DNA from: Undaria pinnatifida
Lineage: Eukaryota > Sar > Phaeophyceae > Laminariales > Alariaceae
DNA: 64,000 bases
Reading direction: 5' to 3'
NCBI GenBank assembly: GCA_012845835.1
Contig: JABAKD010000019.1
Coordinates: 7,948,346-8,012,345, forward strand
The notes beneath the pieces are model-generated. The model was not told the DNA's origin and did no database searches. It saw only the letters and a list, made by a program, of their open reading frames with translations. Shown in pieces: positions 1 through 11,701 of this stretch; positions within the stretch are counted from its first letter, which is position 1, and every line of letters starts with the position of its first letter. Position numbers and translations under genes: made by a program.

Positions 1-29
1 TGCGCGCCGAACATATATTTTTACATTAT

Positions 30-720
30 TTGCATTTGTGTCTCACTCGCGGAAATGTGCAACATGAGCTTGAACGTCGATCACTCACAGGCATCTCTCA
101 ACATCGCGGCGACGGGAATAAGGCTCGGCAAGCACTGTCAATAGCGACCGTGTTACGAACAACGCGAGGCTATCTTAAATCTTGGAGACAGCAGCCAACG
201 GAAGCCGACGCTAGCGAGAGAAAAAGAGGTCCTCCTCTTGCCCGCCGGCGGGTTCACTATACGAAACCCTCTGATCTAGGGCTAACACTGTCACTGCTAA
301 CGTGTAGCTGCCGCGATACGCACGCCGCCACTCCATGTAGGCCTTGAAAACATTCAAAGCAAGGCAGCGCTGATGAGAGAGGTCCTCCACTTTCCAAACC
401 TACCCTTCATTCAAGAGGCCATATATCGCTGCCACGGGGACAGGGTTCCGCAGACACCGAACGTAGAAATAACCTCGTTCTAGACATTGAAAAATGTCCG
501 ACTTGAGCTCACCCCACGCATAATTTTGCCACAATGCGAACACCACACCATTATCATAAGATTTCTAACACAATCAAAGCGAGCCAAGGCTGACGAGCAA
601 AACAGGTCCTCCTCCTGCCGGCCAACGATCCATCGTTCATCATTCTCGCAGGGGCTTCAAGGTTCCGCAAACACAGCCTTCAAGAATAATACACTATTTT
701 ATTAATACCACCGCTCGCTG
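30..720. repeat. Dispersed repeat family C, degenerate tandem copies
   Basis: Several imperfect copies share an AGGTCCTCC block, a GAGCCAAGGCTGACGAG-like block and a GAAAAC(A/G)(C/T)TC block (about 180-260, 340-400 and 540-680). The 540-700 stretch recurs in inverted orientation at about 52560-52800. Open frames here are short and match nothing I know, so I call no gene. The GAAAACGCTC block resembles the coding 3' end of the lyase/WSC gene, so part of the family may derive from it. Confidence 0.5.
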
Positions 721-1250
721 TACAAGCAACCATTATCACCTTTTGTTTCCCTTCTTTCGTGTGTTTTTCGATAATTAGTACAGTGCCAACTTGGTTTCAT
801 TATTGGTCACACTAGATGTCGAAAACGCTCACACATACCATAACACTGCCGCTATACGAATCCTGTGATCAATATTATTTTTCCTATATATAAACATTTC
901 GTCGCATGTCTTCCGACGAAGCGCGGTGCATGCTTCAATCCACCGTCAGTTACACTATTAGTAGATTACGAACATTAGACTACACACTACCTGGTATTCA
1001 ATCCCACTGTCAGCTACGCTGTATTTTGAAAACGCTCATTGTTAGCTGCCGCCGTACGAACGCTACGATATGCCATCACCTTACTTCTCCAAAACTCTCG
1101 GAGATTTGTAGTATCGCAGCTGCCCGTGTACGATTGCCACGACGCTATATTAAATACTGAAACCACGGCTTCATCTCTTTGCCGCAGTACGAACACAACC
1201 AGTGTATGAAGTATTAGCGTAGAACTTGAAAACACCCAAACCAAGGGTTC
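720..1250. repeat. Degenerate tandem relics resembling the 3' end of the WSC exon
   Basis: Repeated blocks of GCTGCCGC..TACGAAC followed 60-100 bases later by TTGAAAACGCTCA occur near 820-860, 1020-1070 and 1170-1230. The same pattern forms a clear two-copy tandem duplication at 56780-57010, where GAAAACGCTCAT is the antisense of the last codons of the right-hand WSC gene. I read this stretch as old tandem copies of that 3' exon end. No intact gene is visible. Confidence 0.4.
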
Positions 1251-1385
1251 AATCCCAAACGGAGTCTAGGTCCCCGGGGCACAGCACTGAGCAATTATTG
1301 GCCCATCCGTAGACGACATTGAATTCGTTCTTCGGGCCTCCTTGAGGACAAGATACTGCCGTACACCCGGTGTATAGGCTAGACT
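1250..1385 (-). pseudogene. Relic of a second WSC half-domain exon
   Basis: On the minus strand this aligns with the last exon of the right-hand gene (56985-57179). A CPGDLDSVWG-like stretch matches CPGDRGSVCGG, followed by a degraded match to the SVF terminus. It lies just 3' of the stop codon of the left gene. The left gene therefore probably once had two WSC domains, and the second was cut off by the stop at 1399-1401 and decayed. Confidence 0.5.
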
Positions 1386-1398
1386 AGCACTCGCCGAA

Positions 1399-1590
1399 TC
1401 AAGACGCCTGATAGACACTCATCGCGAACTCCCCACCGCATTTTTCACCGCCATGTTTTGCGCCCGAGCAGGTCTGGTTGCACTCGGCCTTCCCGTGCTT
1501 GTCAAAGTCCGTCTTGGAATCGCCGCACCAGCATTCTCTACCGTACTGGGTTGCGAAGAATTTGGCGCCGTTGCAGTCTTTTGCGCATTT
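1399..1590 (-). CDS. Exon 8: second part of WSC domain and stop
   Basis: Acceptor GTCTAG. The exon encodes KCAKDCNGAKFFATQYG, the CWCGDSKTDFDKHGK core and CGGEFAMSVYQAS, then TGA. The paralogue has no stop here and reads through a linker into a second WSC domain. Confidence 0.82.
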   Translation of the reverse strand, partial: KCAKDCNGAKFFATQYGRECWCGDSKTDFDKHGKAECNQTCSGAKHGGEKCGGEFAMSVYQAS

Positions 1591-4500
1591 CTAGACGAAG
1601 ACATCGCCGAGTGAGCAGAGGAGGTGCAACGATGGGGGTGGTCGGTGGCAGCAGCGCGGTTAGGGATGGGTGGGGTGGTATATGAGAGGAGAGCTGGCTT
1701 GTAGGGTAGGGTCTTGCCTGGGTGTAGGCATCCCCAAGGTAGCAGGGGGAGGTGCAGCAACGGGGGTCGGCGGCACAATAGTGTTCTAAAGAATTGGGCG
1801 GAGCGATTGGGCGGAGCGTGGTGTTCAAGAGGAGAGAAGGCGTGCGACGAAGGACTTCGCCTCCTGTAGATTTAAACATCTCCGACGACAGAAGGGGCGG
1901 TGCGGTAACGGAGGTGGACGCGATGTTGGGGATGGGTGCTAGAGCATACCTGGTACCAAGGTATGGTGTTAGAGATGGATACGAGAGGTGTACAGGGTAG
2001 GTACTTGCTCGGCACCTTACCAGTCGAAGGGGGGGGGCGTGAGAACGAGAGAACACTTCACTTACAAGATATATCGGGATTTGTTGGTGTTGGTGCAAAC
2101 TGGCATATTGATACCAGTAGATGGTATATTGCGCGATGCTAACGCCCAAGTGACACACCCATGGTTTCATGCGGCCAGACTCACAGCGCCCCAAACTATG
2201 TCTACAACCAACTTTCCCCTCGACAGCCATACCAACTCCACAATGCACTAACAGGGTGACGGCCAGCTCGAAGGGAGTGCGAATTCCCTTCGTTCTCGCT
2301 GTTACATTTGTTTCGTCTTCTAGATTTTGTTTTTGTTCATTTATCGTTTTGTAAATGAAGTTTAGAGATTCGACGACGCCAACATGAAGGTCGCCTCCTC
2401 CGGTGATGTCGGCCTTGCCTTGGTCCCGGACGGGGCTGGCCGAGGCCTAGAGTCGCTTGCTATTTCGTAGCGTGTGGCAAGGAGGTGCCTTCACCAACCT
2501 TCTCCGCGTTAAGCGAGACGATATTTTATAGAGTGAAATGAGGGAGCTTGGGTCGTTCTTGTAGAGGACCCTAGGGCTCCCGGTTGCGTCGGGTTTGATA
2601 TTACCGAACGTCAACCATTATGAAGAGCCATTATTGATAGCAAGTCTCATAGACCGGGCGTTTGTTAACGCGTCTTCATGGTTGGCATTCGTGATCGGAG
2701 ATTGGCGGCATCTACGTACCCTGTCCTCCACATATCCCCCGGAATATAATATGTAGATAAAATTCAGGTACCGTACAGGGGGAGGGAATACATCAAGTTA
2801 GTGGCCGAAACTTCGAAAGACCGGCAGCTAGCTTGTCGCGATACCCAACGAAGTGAAACCGTTGAGCACAAGACGCTAGCCGGCAATTGCTGTCACCCGC
2901 GCCGGGCGGCTACAGTGGTCTATATCTGAGTGTACTTATTTAACGCCTTAGAGTAGACAAAATAGGGGGTCAAGCTTCCGATAGGAATTAAAGATCGTGC
3001 GGGCTATACGAAGTATAGGAATACGCACGCTACGACGGTGTTAACAAATTCAAGCCAACGTTTTTCAGACCTGATGGGATTCCTTGACTCAACATCGTCG
3101 GCATGCCAGTTGTTGTGCTTTTGAATATGATGTGCTGTATTCCTATAGAAGGTCACGGGATCGTTCATCGGGTTACATCTATCTCCGTTCCTGCTCACAG
3201 CCAGCTGCTACTACTGCTGTAGGTGAGGTATAGAGCCCGTCAAATCTCGAGCCTCGGAAGAATTGGGCGAATCCCCTCCGTAACACGCGTCGGAAGCACT
3301 TCCTTAAAGTGGGATCAGACCTCGGGGCGTTGTAGAGTCCACCTGCCTCCCAGGTAAACACTACCAGGGATCGCCAGTTCCCTTGACCTGAACTTATTAG
3401 TTTACCGGTGTTTTTGAGAAAAAAATCAGTATCTAGCTAGTCTACCATTTTCGGCATACTCTCAATCGTTAACTGCGGGTTGTGTGTTTCATTACCTCGG
3501 CGGTCATATTGTTGCTTGTCGACATAGACGGGAACACACGATCCTTCCAGGTGTCGCGGAAGCAGCCCTTGTACGTGTACCCCTCGGAATTGCCTTTCTT
3601 CTTGCTGGCCTTGTTGCCGGATCTGACAGTGCCGTTAGGCCCCTCGATGGAAACATTCTTGTAAATCACCGCTTGGTCGTGCACCTTTACGAAGGGAGAG
3701 AGGAAACACAACGCACGTACAGTATACCACATAGATAGGCCCAGCAATAAGAAACAGACTACAAAGAACCTAGTAGTCGCCGCCCCGTTGACGCCTAAGA
3801 AATTTGGATCAAGAAACCATGCTCGAAGGCGAGTGCTGTGCCGAATCCTACCGATGCATAATAGCCTATGTCCTGGGTTAAAAGTATGTTGTAATTTGTG
3901 TGGTTAGGCCCTTTGAAGGAAGCGTTCTTTGTAAATCAGCTCTTGGCTGTCCACTTATACACAAGAAGATAAGTAAGGTACGCTAATTAATTATCACCAG
4001 ACGGTTTTACTGGCACATTTCAGCGCGGCGAAATAACTAAAACTAAAACAGCGTGACTGCGGCGGCGGTCACACGAAGCGGCTCGGCAAATGATGCGACA
4101 TGCGCGCTGCGTGGCACTACTCCGCACTGTTGCACACTCACTTTCAAAGATGTAGGGAGGGATGCGTGCACACCCGATTTGCTTTTAGGCAATGTCAGCA
4201 ACCGCTCGCTAAAACAGTTTGATTGAATTGCATGCCTCACCCGATCAACCCAAACCCATGGCCTACGTACATAAAGAAACACACTTTGTAAAACGTGAAA
4301 GAAAGGCATTCCGACGGCTTAGGGTAGCATCTCAATTGAGGAGTCCCTTCAGTCAGAATTACTGTCCACCATAAAGGGTTGTCTCTATGGTAGCACGCGT
4401 GACAAGGTTCGTGAGATCATATATTTTCATTGCCTCGTACGGCATACCCGCGTCCCGAAGGTTGACGGAAGCAGGACAACACGCCAGGTACATAATAGTT

Positions 4501-7500
4501 TGATGATGACATTGCCCTCCGGCGAATGTACGCTGCTGTAGACGTGGTTCGGGTAGAGATCGGAAATCCTCCCCCCGCAGTACCTCTCCCTTCCAATATT
4601 CTTCCGGCGACCACTTCCCAATTTGTCTACTTCGTAAGAGTTTCCATCCCTACATCGTTTTGTTTATTATGGCTGTTATACTCTGTATACTATAATACAT
4701 TCCTCGTCAACGCGCCATTCCCAGGCCATTCAAGCGCATGTGCGTGGGCACGATGTTATGTGTCCCCACTACTAGGAGGTCCGAACGCAAGACGGGTAAT
4801 CTTACTGCCGCCTTTTTTTCGTGCTCGTTGTTTCTTTGTTAGAGGGTTGTTTCCGACGTTTCCGGTCGAAAACTGTGGCGGTCGTTCTCACGTTGCCTTT
4901 GGAGTGGTAAAGCCCCAACTTCATCCGAACCATCTCGGAGTCGCGGTGCCAGGCCACGGGCTTCAAGTTCTTCGGCCATTCCGCTTTTCCTCTGACAGCA
5001 CCCGACAACTCAACCTGTTTTTGTCCAATCAATGTCGTCGTCATACGCGTAACGCGGAGCGGCAAGCACGGTAGCGCCGTTAACGAATAGGTTCCTTCAT
5101 TAGTTTCCCAGCTCAACCCAGTTTTGCCCGCAGCAGTCACATACACGTCGCGGAGTTTCAAGTATAGTAGCGCCCTTATGACGAAGTGCTCACTTTGTTT
5201 CCCAGCTCAACGTGTCTTTGTTTGCATCAGTGTCGTTGTGACGAGAATTGGATATTTGGTTTCTGAGCTCGGCCTCGTTTTGTTCACAGCAGTGTCACAT
5301 CACGGAGTCACAACAAGCACGGTAACGTCGTGCTGGTACCTTTTCTTTATTTGAATTCCTTGGCGTTTCTGTTTATTTGTGTTGTTGTTTATCGGTGAAT
5401 GCTGTGTTGAAGTATATGCTGGGCATTTGCGTACAGACAGCAAAGAAACGTGAAAGTAATCAACATACATGCTACGGAGAGCTACATACATTCTATGGAG
5501 CGCATACTACGGTTCGCAGAGGTGCAACTTTTTTTTCTCTCGGGTTCTTCGTTCGAGGACCTTTAGACATCTCTTAACCCCAAAAGCCTACTTGAGGCTA
5601 TACGAACCCACCACCCGATGAACAATCGCACGGCCTAGGTGCACAACTAAGAAAATTAATACCAGGTATATCGCACTCAAAAAGTAGCAAACTTCCGATT
5701 AATTTGGGTTGATTAAGGGACCCCGCCCCGTCTTAAGACTTTCAGAAATCGTTTCACACAAAACAAAATGCTGCGAGGATCTCTGCCCTATCGTCCAACG
5801 CTTCAAGGATTGCAGAGTAATTACTGTAGACTAACCACTTTCAACGGGTAGGTGACACGTAGCATGGCATACGTTAAAAATATACAAGCAAATATCACTA
5901 CGAAAGGCATGTTACTTTTTTTTTTTTTTTTGTCCTCCGGCGGATGGGGAAAAATATAGCTTTAGCCCACCACACTTCCACGTATTTTCATACGCGTCGT
6001 GTGTCGATTTAACTCAGTTGCTTTCGCAGCCCAACGCTAGCTGGCGCACCCTTCGGGTCCCATTGTAGGTATAGCGTACGTTACCGTACGAGAATAAATA
6101 CAACATGTAGACTACAATGTGCCGGAAAGCTTCTCCAACTACAAGGAAGGGGATATCAAATTTCTGTAGTAGTAGTAAGTGGATTCACGCGTGCAGACAT
6201 ACCTCCATGATCATGGTCCCCTCGCCTTCAGGCGATAGAAACATTAATGTGCACTCTTGGGAAACGTATCCCCAAAGCTCTGTACGGAGAAAATTCATGC
6301 CGTGCTCCATGGCAACCATAGACTATATAGTGAGCTGTTCGGGCAAAGCTATACCGTCAAGGTTCAGTTACAAGAGCCGGCAACGCTCAACACCAGCCAT
6401 ACACACATACCTCCATGGACTCCCCGAAAACGGTAGTAATCTTGACGTGCACCCACTCCCCCGTAGCCTTCTCCCAGTCCAAGTGCTTCTCAAACCCGTC
6501 ATGGTAGTCTTCAATAGACTCCAGGTTGCTGAAGCGCACATTAAGGCCGTGGTGGTTGGCGGTGAGGGAGTAGATAGGGTCGCCCTTAATCATGTACCCG
6601 CCCTTGGAGCCCTTGAGTTGCCCAATATGGGTGAACCGCTTGGCCACGCGCATGCCCTCGTCCGCTTTGAAGCTGTACCGGAACACGTATTTCTCGTTTT
6701 TGAGGAAGGGGAATCCTTCGGGACCTTCCTGAACTTTGACCTCCGCACGCTCCTCGTTCTTGTCCACGATGAACCTGATTTTCCAAGGTTTGCGCAGAGA
6801 TGGGGATAGACGGGGAGAATCTAGTTGTGGACATCGTAAAACAGGTGGGGTGGTGCTTGGCGTGGTGGTACCTACCCATCCATCCATCCCTCCATCCAGC
6901 CCCACCATCCGTAGCGAGCGCCCGGTACAATGCACCAGATATGTGAGGTCGCTGGGGAAGAATACCTTGGTTAGGAGTATTTGCTTTGCTGAAAAACAAA
7001 TAATAATGGTGTAGACTACGCACGGAGTAGAACTGTGCGTGTAGTAGCACGAAGAAAACGAACACCGTAGCACGTATCAGCTTGGAATGAAGCCTAAAGA
7101 AATTTTGGCATCATATCAATGCCCCACAGCAAACTGTCCCTGCATTTCCGTTCGGGGTGGTACATGCATAGACGGAGTTCGTACCTGGAGCACGGCTCTA
7201 ACTTCGTGCCCTCCTTGCAGGTGGTCATTTTCCCCCCTCGATCAAACACTTCTTCCAAAGAGTCCGGTCCAAACACGCCTACAAGTATGGTGCACGGGAG
7301 GAGGGTCGAAGGGAAAACAGCAGAAGGTCAGGGCAAGGATGTCTACTGTTTACGTATGCACCTATTCATGTACCATTCGCGCTTTCGTTCGTTTATTCAT
7401 TCGTTCGTTCGTTCATTCATTCATCCATCCATTCATTAATGCATTCATTCATTCATTTATTCATTCATTTACTATTACAGTCATTCATTAACTCACTAAT

Positions 7501-10500
7501 TTATTATTTCATGCATTCACTCATTCATGCATTCATTCATTCACGCATTCACCTATTCAGCGTGCTGCGTCCATTAATTTAATAGTTAGTTCATTTTGTG
7601 TAATTTACGGGTTCATTCATCATACCTAACCGCAAGTTTTTCCCAGGCGAAACGCTTAGAAAAACTATACTCTATATCAACAAATGTGCTAGTAGTGCTA
7701 GTGCCATCCATTTTCACAAAACTCCGACGACATGAACTTCACTTTGTCGCACAGCATTGCTTTAAAAAATGCAGTAGTATGCGTTGATAGCAGAAACATA
7801 GACTATGCTTAGAGGCAAACATGTCTAAATAAAGCCGGTTATATTGCGCGGGTGCATGCTTTACGCATAGTGCTGTATGCCCTGTTGCTTACAGTCCGGT
7901 CCTTGTGATACATCACCAAGCTATCATACGCGCCAGATATTGTACTTCAATGTAAACAAACAAGTAGCGTTCGTTGCGTTTGGAACCAAGCAGATCTAAA
8001 CCGGAAATATCACGGATCCCTACTAATAGCATGCGCATTTTAAGATGGCCCGCAACATACAGTCTTGTTAATATAGTGTTGGTTTATGCCTGTGCACAAG
8101 GCTGATTTACTATATGGTATTTTGGTGTATGTGATGGTAGCACCTTCGGAGTTGCGGGGGAACCTATGGTTGGTATTTTGTCCATGTGATGGCAGCATCT
8201 TCGGAGTTGCGGGGGAACCTATGGTTTCCCAAACGGGTATCATAAAATAAATGCTTGTAAGCGGTCCCTAATCCCATGGCAAGGTTCATCACGTGTGTGG
8301 GAGTGGGAAAAGTTCCTTCCTTTCTTCCTTCCTTCCTTCCTTCCTTCCTTCCTTCCTTCCTTCCTTCCTCCCTTCCTTCCTTCCTTCCTTCCTTCCTTCC
8401 TTCCTTTCGGTCCTTTAATACGTATATACTTTCTATGTCTTGTTTTCTTCCCAGCCTGATGGCGCTCCAGATTCCGTGACCTTTGTCTCCGTGAGTGAGG
8501 CAGTCATGGTCATGCGTCGAACACCCGTGTACGTGGATATGGTCAAACAAATATTCGATTTGGTTCCTCTCTGAGACACCACGCGTGACAGAAGTCTTGA
8601 AAACTAGTAGAAGAAAAAATGCACTTACTTGCGTTCAGAAGCGGACTCATTGTATGCTTTGCTCTAGTATGCCCTACAACTTACAGTCCCAGTCGATTTG
8701 ATAGCCCTTCAAGGCATTACACGTGATGTCGATCTTCTCAATGCCTCTGCTTCTTGACTCCACCTCGCACGTGGCCTACAAAAAGGAGGTAAAATTAAAC
8801 ACCACGCAGCAAGGAGGATGGGCAAGGGGAAAGGGGGTGGGGAGGAGGGAGCGGGGGAGGGCGGGAAGGGCGGGCGGGTAATGGGGGAGTGAGTGGAGAC
8901 GAGAGGGAAGGAGAAGGAAGAGGGGAGGGACTGGGGGTGGGTGGGCGGGTGAGTGGATCGGTGGGTGGGTGAATCGGTGGGTGGGCGGGTGAGTGGATCG
9001 GTGGGTGAATCGGTGGGTGGGTGGGTGGGTGGGTGGGCGGATGGTGGGTGTTACGTGCTATGGGGTGGGGCATACCGTAGCGCCAGCGGATCTCTCTTTA
9101 TTCCCGACGCCACTGTTGAAAAAAAAAAAGAAAACGCTACCACCACCACCACCACCACCACCACCACCACCACTACTGATTCAACCGGAACAAGCCACTG
9201 CTGCTTCATTGTACAAGGAGAGCTGGACGAATTCACTCCGAGTTATAGCTGCCAAAAAATCTGTAACATTACGGCGGTATAGAACTAGACCATGCACAAT
9301 ACATCCGGACGCAAAACAGCGATTGTTACTTATTAGACTATAAGGAGATCTAGTAGTGCGGCCAGAGCACCTTTGCTGCTGTGCCCGGCTGAAAACAAGG
9401 CAACCTGCCGATTCAGATACGGTCAACGGAGCGAGCGCGCACTCACATTGGAAACGACCTCGCAAGCTTCGGCCTGGGCATCGCTGTTACGGAGAAGCCA
9501 CAGAGTTATACGCAGGTGCACATAAAAGAAGCAGCAGGGAGAGATACATGCATTACTCAAGCAACAATATAACAATAACACACCATCGGTCGGATAAATA
9601 AACCACGGACAAACAGATATAATACTTGAGCGGTACCAAAATCCCTTAATCAAGTGCTGCACCCCCGCTTGGAGGGCAGCACCCTTGGAATGAGAGGGGG
9701 ACGCATTGTTTGAGTTGTTAAAGGGTTTAGCAACGCCCATGTCCCCTTCAGGACAGAGGCGCCACCCCCCGTGGGATCGCCTTAGCACGCCTTAACATGC
9801 CCTCGCAATGGTTCCGAGGCCGAGATGGCGAAACTATAGAGAAGCGAAGAGGAACAAAACAGCGCACGAAGCCATTGGTGAGAATTCGCACCTCAGAAAA
9901 CAAAACCGAGCAGTCCGTCCTTCAGACTTTGTACATACCTGTCTAGTAGGCAAAAAACATAGTTCCTGTTAACCCTTTGCCAAACACTATTAATAGTGTT
10001 ATTATCCTACATTACAGTAGTTATTTCAAGTGTTTCGTCCCCATAACGGGAAAATTCTCAGAAAGAAATCTTGCCATATCGGGATCCGGCAGTGTTTTTT
10101 TTGCGGACGGTCGGCCGAAACACCTTCATTCAGCCCGTTATTTTAATGTCGGTGGCTGCGTGCTATTATGGTTACTAGGTACCTCTCTTCACGAAAAAGG
10201 ATCAAAAACATAAATATAGTATATATGCTATATATATAAAGACTGCTGGTTTGCGGCGCGAGTTGAAGAAAAACAACAACAACAACAAAAAACATCAAAA
10301 TTGTGCTGATTTGCGCCGCGAGTTCCCTGTGCAAGTGCAGAGACAAAATACGTTCGTACTCCTTGATGACGCCAAGCTTTTCTGCATCTGCGCGTCTGGA
10401 GGTAGACATAGGTGCCGTCGCTGAATGGGATACCAATAGCCGATCACCATCATCACCTAACCCCAGCCCACTACAGCGCCCTAATAATAATCCGAAAATA

Positions 10501-10594
10501 TATTGAACTTATATCCCAAGGACACTCACGCCTTCCTGATTACTCCAACGGTGAAGATGACCACAAAGGCCATTCCGAACGCAGCAGTACGCAT
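1399..10594 (-). CDS. Secreted lyase-like jelly-roll protein with C-terminal WSC domain (8 exons)
   Basis: I assembled this from splice signals and phase. Exons are 10594-10530, 9483-9447, 8775-8685, 7278-7185, 6774-6411, 5014-4892, 3684-3496 and 1590-1399. The total is 1155 nt, or 384 residues plus TGA, and every codon split at a junction is completed by the next exon. Residues 1-26 look like a signal peptide (hydrophobic MAFVVIFTVGVI, then ADAQA). Residues 27-96 hold six cysteines (29, 37, 53, 65, 85, 94). Residues 97-280 resemble jelly-roll polysaccharide-lyase-like proteins, with FTHIGQLKG (143-151), GEWVHVKITTVFG (201-213) and MKLGLYHS (248-255). Residues 296-381 are a WSC domain with eight cysteines (299, 323, 327, 341, 343, 358, 362, 372). 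WSC domains bind carbohydrate, so an extracellular wall-polysaccharide role is likely. Catalysis is not shown. Introns are 0.4-1.9 kb. Confidence 0.78.
1591..3495 (-). other. Intron 7; 5' part conserved with the paralogous intron
   Basis: The part nearest exon 8 (about 1605-1790) holds AGCAGAGGAGGTGCAACG-type and AGGTGCAGCAACGGGGG blocks. They match the paralogous intron near exon 57912-58217 (about 58250-58620). A remnant resembling a MITE end lies at about 3285-3310. The rest shows nothing I recognise. Confidence 0.45.
3496..3684 (-). CDS. Exon 7: linker plus first part of WSC domain
   Basis: Sixty-three codons, phase 0 at both ends. It encodes VHDQAVIYKNVSIEGPNG, a basic linker and the start of the WSC domain (YTYKGCFRD). 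The acceptor is TAAAG rather than CAG and the donor is GTAATG. The paralogous exon is 61678-61905, whose linker is 13 residues longer. Confidence 0.82.
3911..3955 (-). pseudogene. Relic copy of the exon 7 5' end in intron 6
   Basis: The minus strand reads VDSQELIYKERFLQRA, aligned base for base with the start of exon 7 (VHDQAVIYKNVSIEGP). A stop codon follows. The right-hand gene has a similar relic at the corresponding place (about 62520-62570), so the exon duplication predates the gene duplication. Confidence 0.55.
4892..5014 (-). CDS. Exon 6: C-terminal strand of the jelly roll
   Basis: This is a symmetrical 41-codon exon between an AAAACAG acceptor and a GTGAGA donor. It encodes VELSGAVRGKAEWPKN through HSKGN. 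Near-identical 123-nt exons occur at 62868-62990 (minus) and, decayed, at 47597-47719 (plus), which independently supports the boundaries. Confidence 0.85.
6203..6258 (-). pseudogene. Relic copy of the exon 5 3' end in intron 5
   Basis: The minus strand retains a VHINVSIA stretch matching VHVKITTV, then a frameshifted end at a preserved ATGGAG/GTATG donor. The downstream intron sequence (about 6117-6200) also matches the copy at 46990-47130. It has an internal stop and is not coding. Confidence 0.55.
6411..6774 (-). CDS. Exon 5: main part of the jelly-roll domain
   Basis: This is a 364-nt exon (one base plus 121 codons) from an AAATCAG acceptor to a GTATGT donor. It carries most of the lyase-like fold, including a KYVFRYSFKAD strand, FTHIGQLKG and GEWVHVKITTVFG. 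It ends in phase 0. From here on all junctions are phase 0. Confidence 0.82.
7185..7278 (-). CDS. Exon 4: end of cysteine-rich region
   Basis: Acceptor CTTGTAG, donor GTACGA. It encodes VFGPDSLEEVFDRGG and MTTCKEGTKLEPCS and ends with AG, completed to Arg by exon 5. Two further cysteines lie here. Confidence 0.72.
7385..7560 (+). repeat. ATTC-type tetranucleotide microsatellite
   Basis: Interrupted (ATTC)n with ATTT and CATT variants, inside intron 3 of the lyase/WSC gene. Confidence 0.85.
7855..7925 (-). pseudogene. Possible relic copy of the exon 3 3' end
   Basis: The plus-strand string TGCCCTGTTGCTTACAGTCC and its flanks match TGCCCTACAACTTACAGTCC at the exon 3 donor (8680-8690). No acceptor is visible. 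This is probably a decayed duplicate in intron 3. Confidence 0.3.
8125..8240 (+). repeat. 55-bp direct repeat
   Basis: A block containing TTCGGAGTTGCGGGGGAACC occurs at 8145 and 8200 with GTGATGG(T/C)AGCA before each copy. It lies in intron 3. Confidence 0.75.
8312..8406 (+). repeat. (CCTT)n microsatellite
   Basis: About 90 bases of nearly perfect TTCC repeats inside intron 3. Open frames across it are low-complexity artefacts. Confidence 0.9.
8685..8775 (-). CDS. Exon 3: cysteine-rich N-terminal region
   Basis: Acceptor TTTTTGTAG and donor GTAAGT are both strong. The exon encodes ATCEVESRSRGIEK and IDITCNALKGYQIDWD and ends with T. The first two bases of exon 4 (GC) complete a Cys codon. 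Confidence 0.75.
8812..9175 (+). repeat. G-rich minisatellite, GGTG tract and (CCA)n in intron 2
   Basis: G-rich sequence with GTGAGTGGATCGGTGGGTG units leads into (GGTG)n at about 9014-9050. An A-run and a (CCA)n microsatellite follow at 9139-9172. The block lies between exons 2 and 3. Confidence 0.85.
9447..9483 (-). CDS. Exon 2: 37-nt micro-exon
   Basis: Acceptor CCGTAACAG and donor GTGAGT flank a 37-nt exon encoding DAQAEACEVVSN after the split Ala. It supplies the predicted signal-peptidase site (AQA) and the first cysteine of the mature protein. The open frame continues upstream, so the acceptor choice rests on phase agreement. Confidence 0.55.
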
Positions 10595-10631
10595 CGTTCT
10601 TGAGCTCTCTGTGTATTCTGGGTCCAGCAAT
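10530..10631 (-). CDS. Exon 1: signal peptide (ATG at 10594-10592)
   Basis: A CTTCTCAG acceptor precedes 10631, which suggests a 5' UTR intron further upstream. The ATG is followed by a short hydrophobic stretch typical of a signal peptide. The donor is GTGAGT after 10530. The coding part is 65 nt and leaves phase 2 (GC), completed to Ala by the first base of exon 2. Confidence 0.65.
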
Positions 10632-10673
10632 CTGAGAAGGAAACACGGCGACACAACATAATCAAGTTGTTGG

Positions 10674-10867
10674 ATCATAGCGACGTCAAGATGTGGACAG
10701 AGCCAATAATCACGAAAAATGTAGCGGTGATTGCAACAAAACCCAGGAACAACTGGAGCGTTAGTGTCCTCTCGGCGTTCTGGTTAGTTGTCACAGGTGT
10801 TCCCTCATCATTCCTAGAAGGCGTTATCGCATGCCAGGACGAGGATGCACTCGCCGCCTTTGGTCAG
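10674..10867 (-). other. Short open frame ending in a hydrophobic segment
   Basis: The minus strand is open for about 64 codons and ends LFLGFVAITATFFVIIGSV then ILTSL and TGA at 10676-10674. The hydrophobic stretch could be a C-terminal membrane anchor. There is no clear start, only a possible TTTCTTACAG acceptor upstream in another frame. It may be chance. I recognise no family. Confidence 0.2.
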
Positions 10868-11039
10868 AAAAGTCATCAGGACGGCTGTAAGAAACTATTG
10901 GAGAATGTTAGCGATACATCATGCACGCAACCCCTGAGTGTCCTTGCAGAGTCAGAGGCACCCCTGCATGGCAGTAGTAGGTCCCCTCGTTCTATACCAC
11001 CACACAACGTTGATTCCGGCGACTCTTATAATTGAAGTC

Positions 11040-11640
11040 AGGGCCAAGAAGGCTGCGCAACGGCCGAGGCGTTTCGATTAATAACGATTCTTTCTATATA
11101 TTGTCGGGTCGTGGGGCGTAAGTCTTGTCCGGCAGGGGGGGGGTAGCGCAAACCGATTAAAAAGAAAACGAACCCACAACTTTGCTAAAAACCGCCTCAG
11201 GTTGCGTTTATAAATAAGGGCCTAAACGAAATGTCGAAGATGTTTACATAGGATCGTGTCCCACGATGGATCATGCCCAACTGTTTATTTAGTTAGGTTG
11301 TTAAGCCGGTGAGGGGATCGGGCAAGGGAGGACTTTTCGTTGTTCTCTTGAGAACGTCGGCCACATGTGCGCCAGTCACTCCTAAACTAGACCAGCAACT
11401 TTATTGATCCGTCCTCTCTCCGCCATCTTCAACACAACGTGTGTAACATCGTATACGTATGCATGTTTACCAATCGGTTCGTCCGCAGCTCTACTAATAT
11501 TCCTGGAGGTGTGAGAAGAAAACGACTAGACTAAATAACCACTTACTTGATTGATGAGGTACGTTTTTTTACACAAAAAGTGTAGCTACAACAGCCATTA
11601 GTCTACATCATCATCATCAACAACAACAACAACCACAACC

Positions 11641-11701
<61 letters not shown>

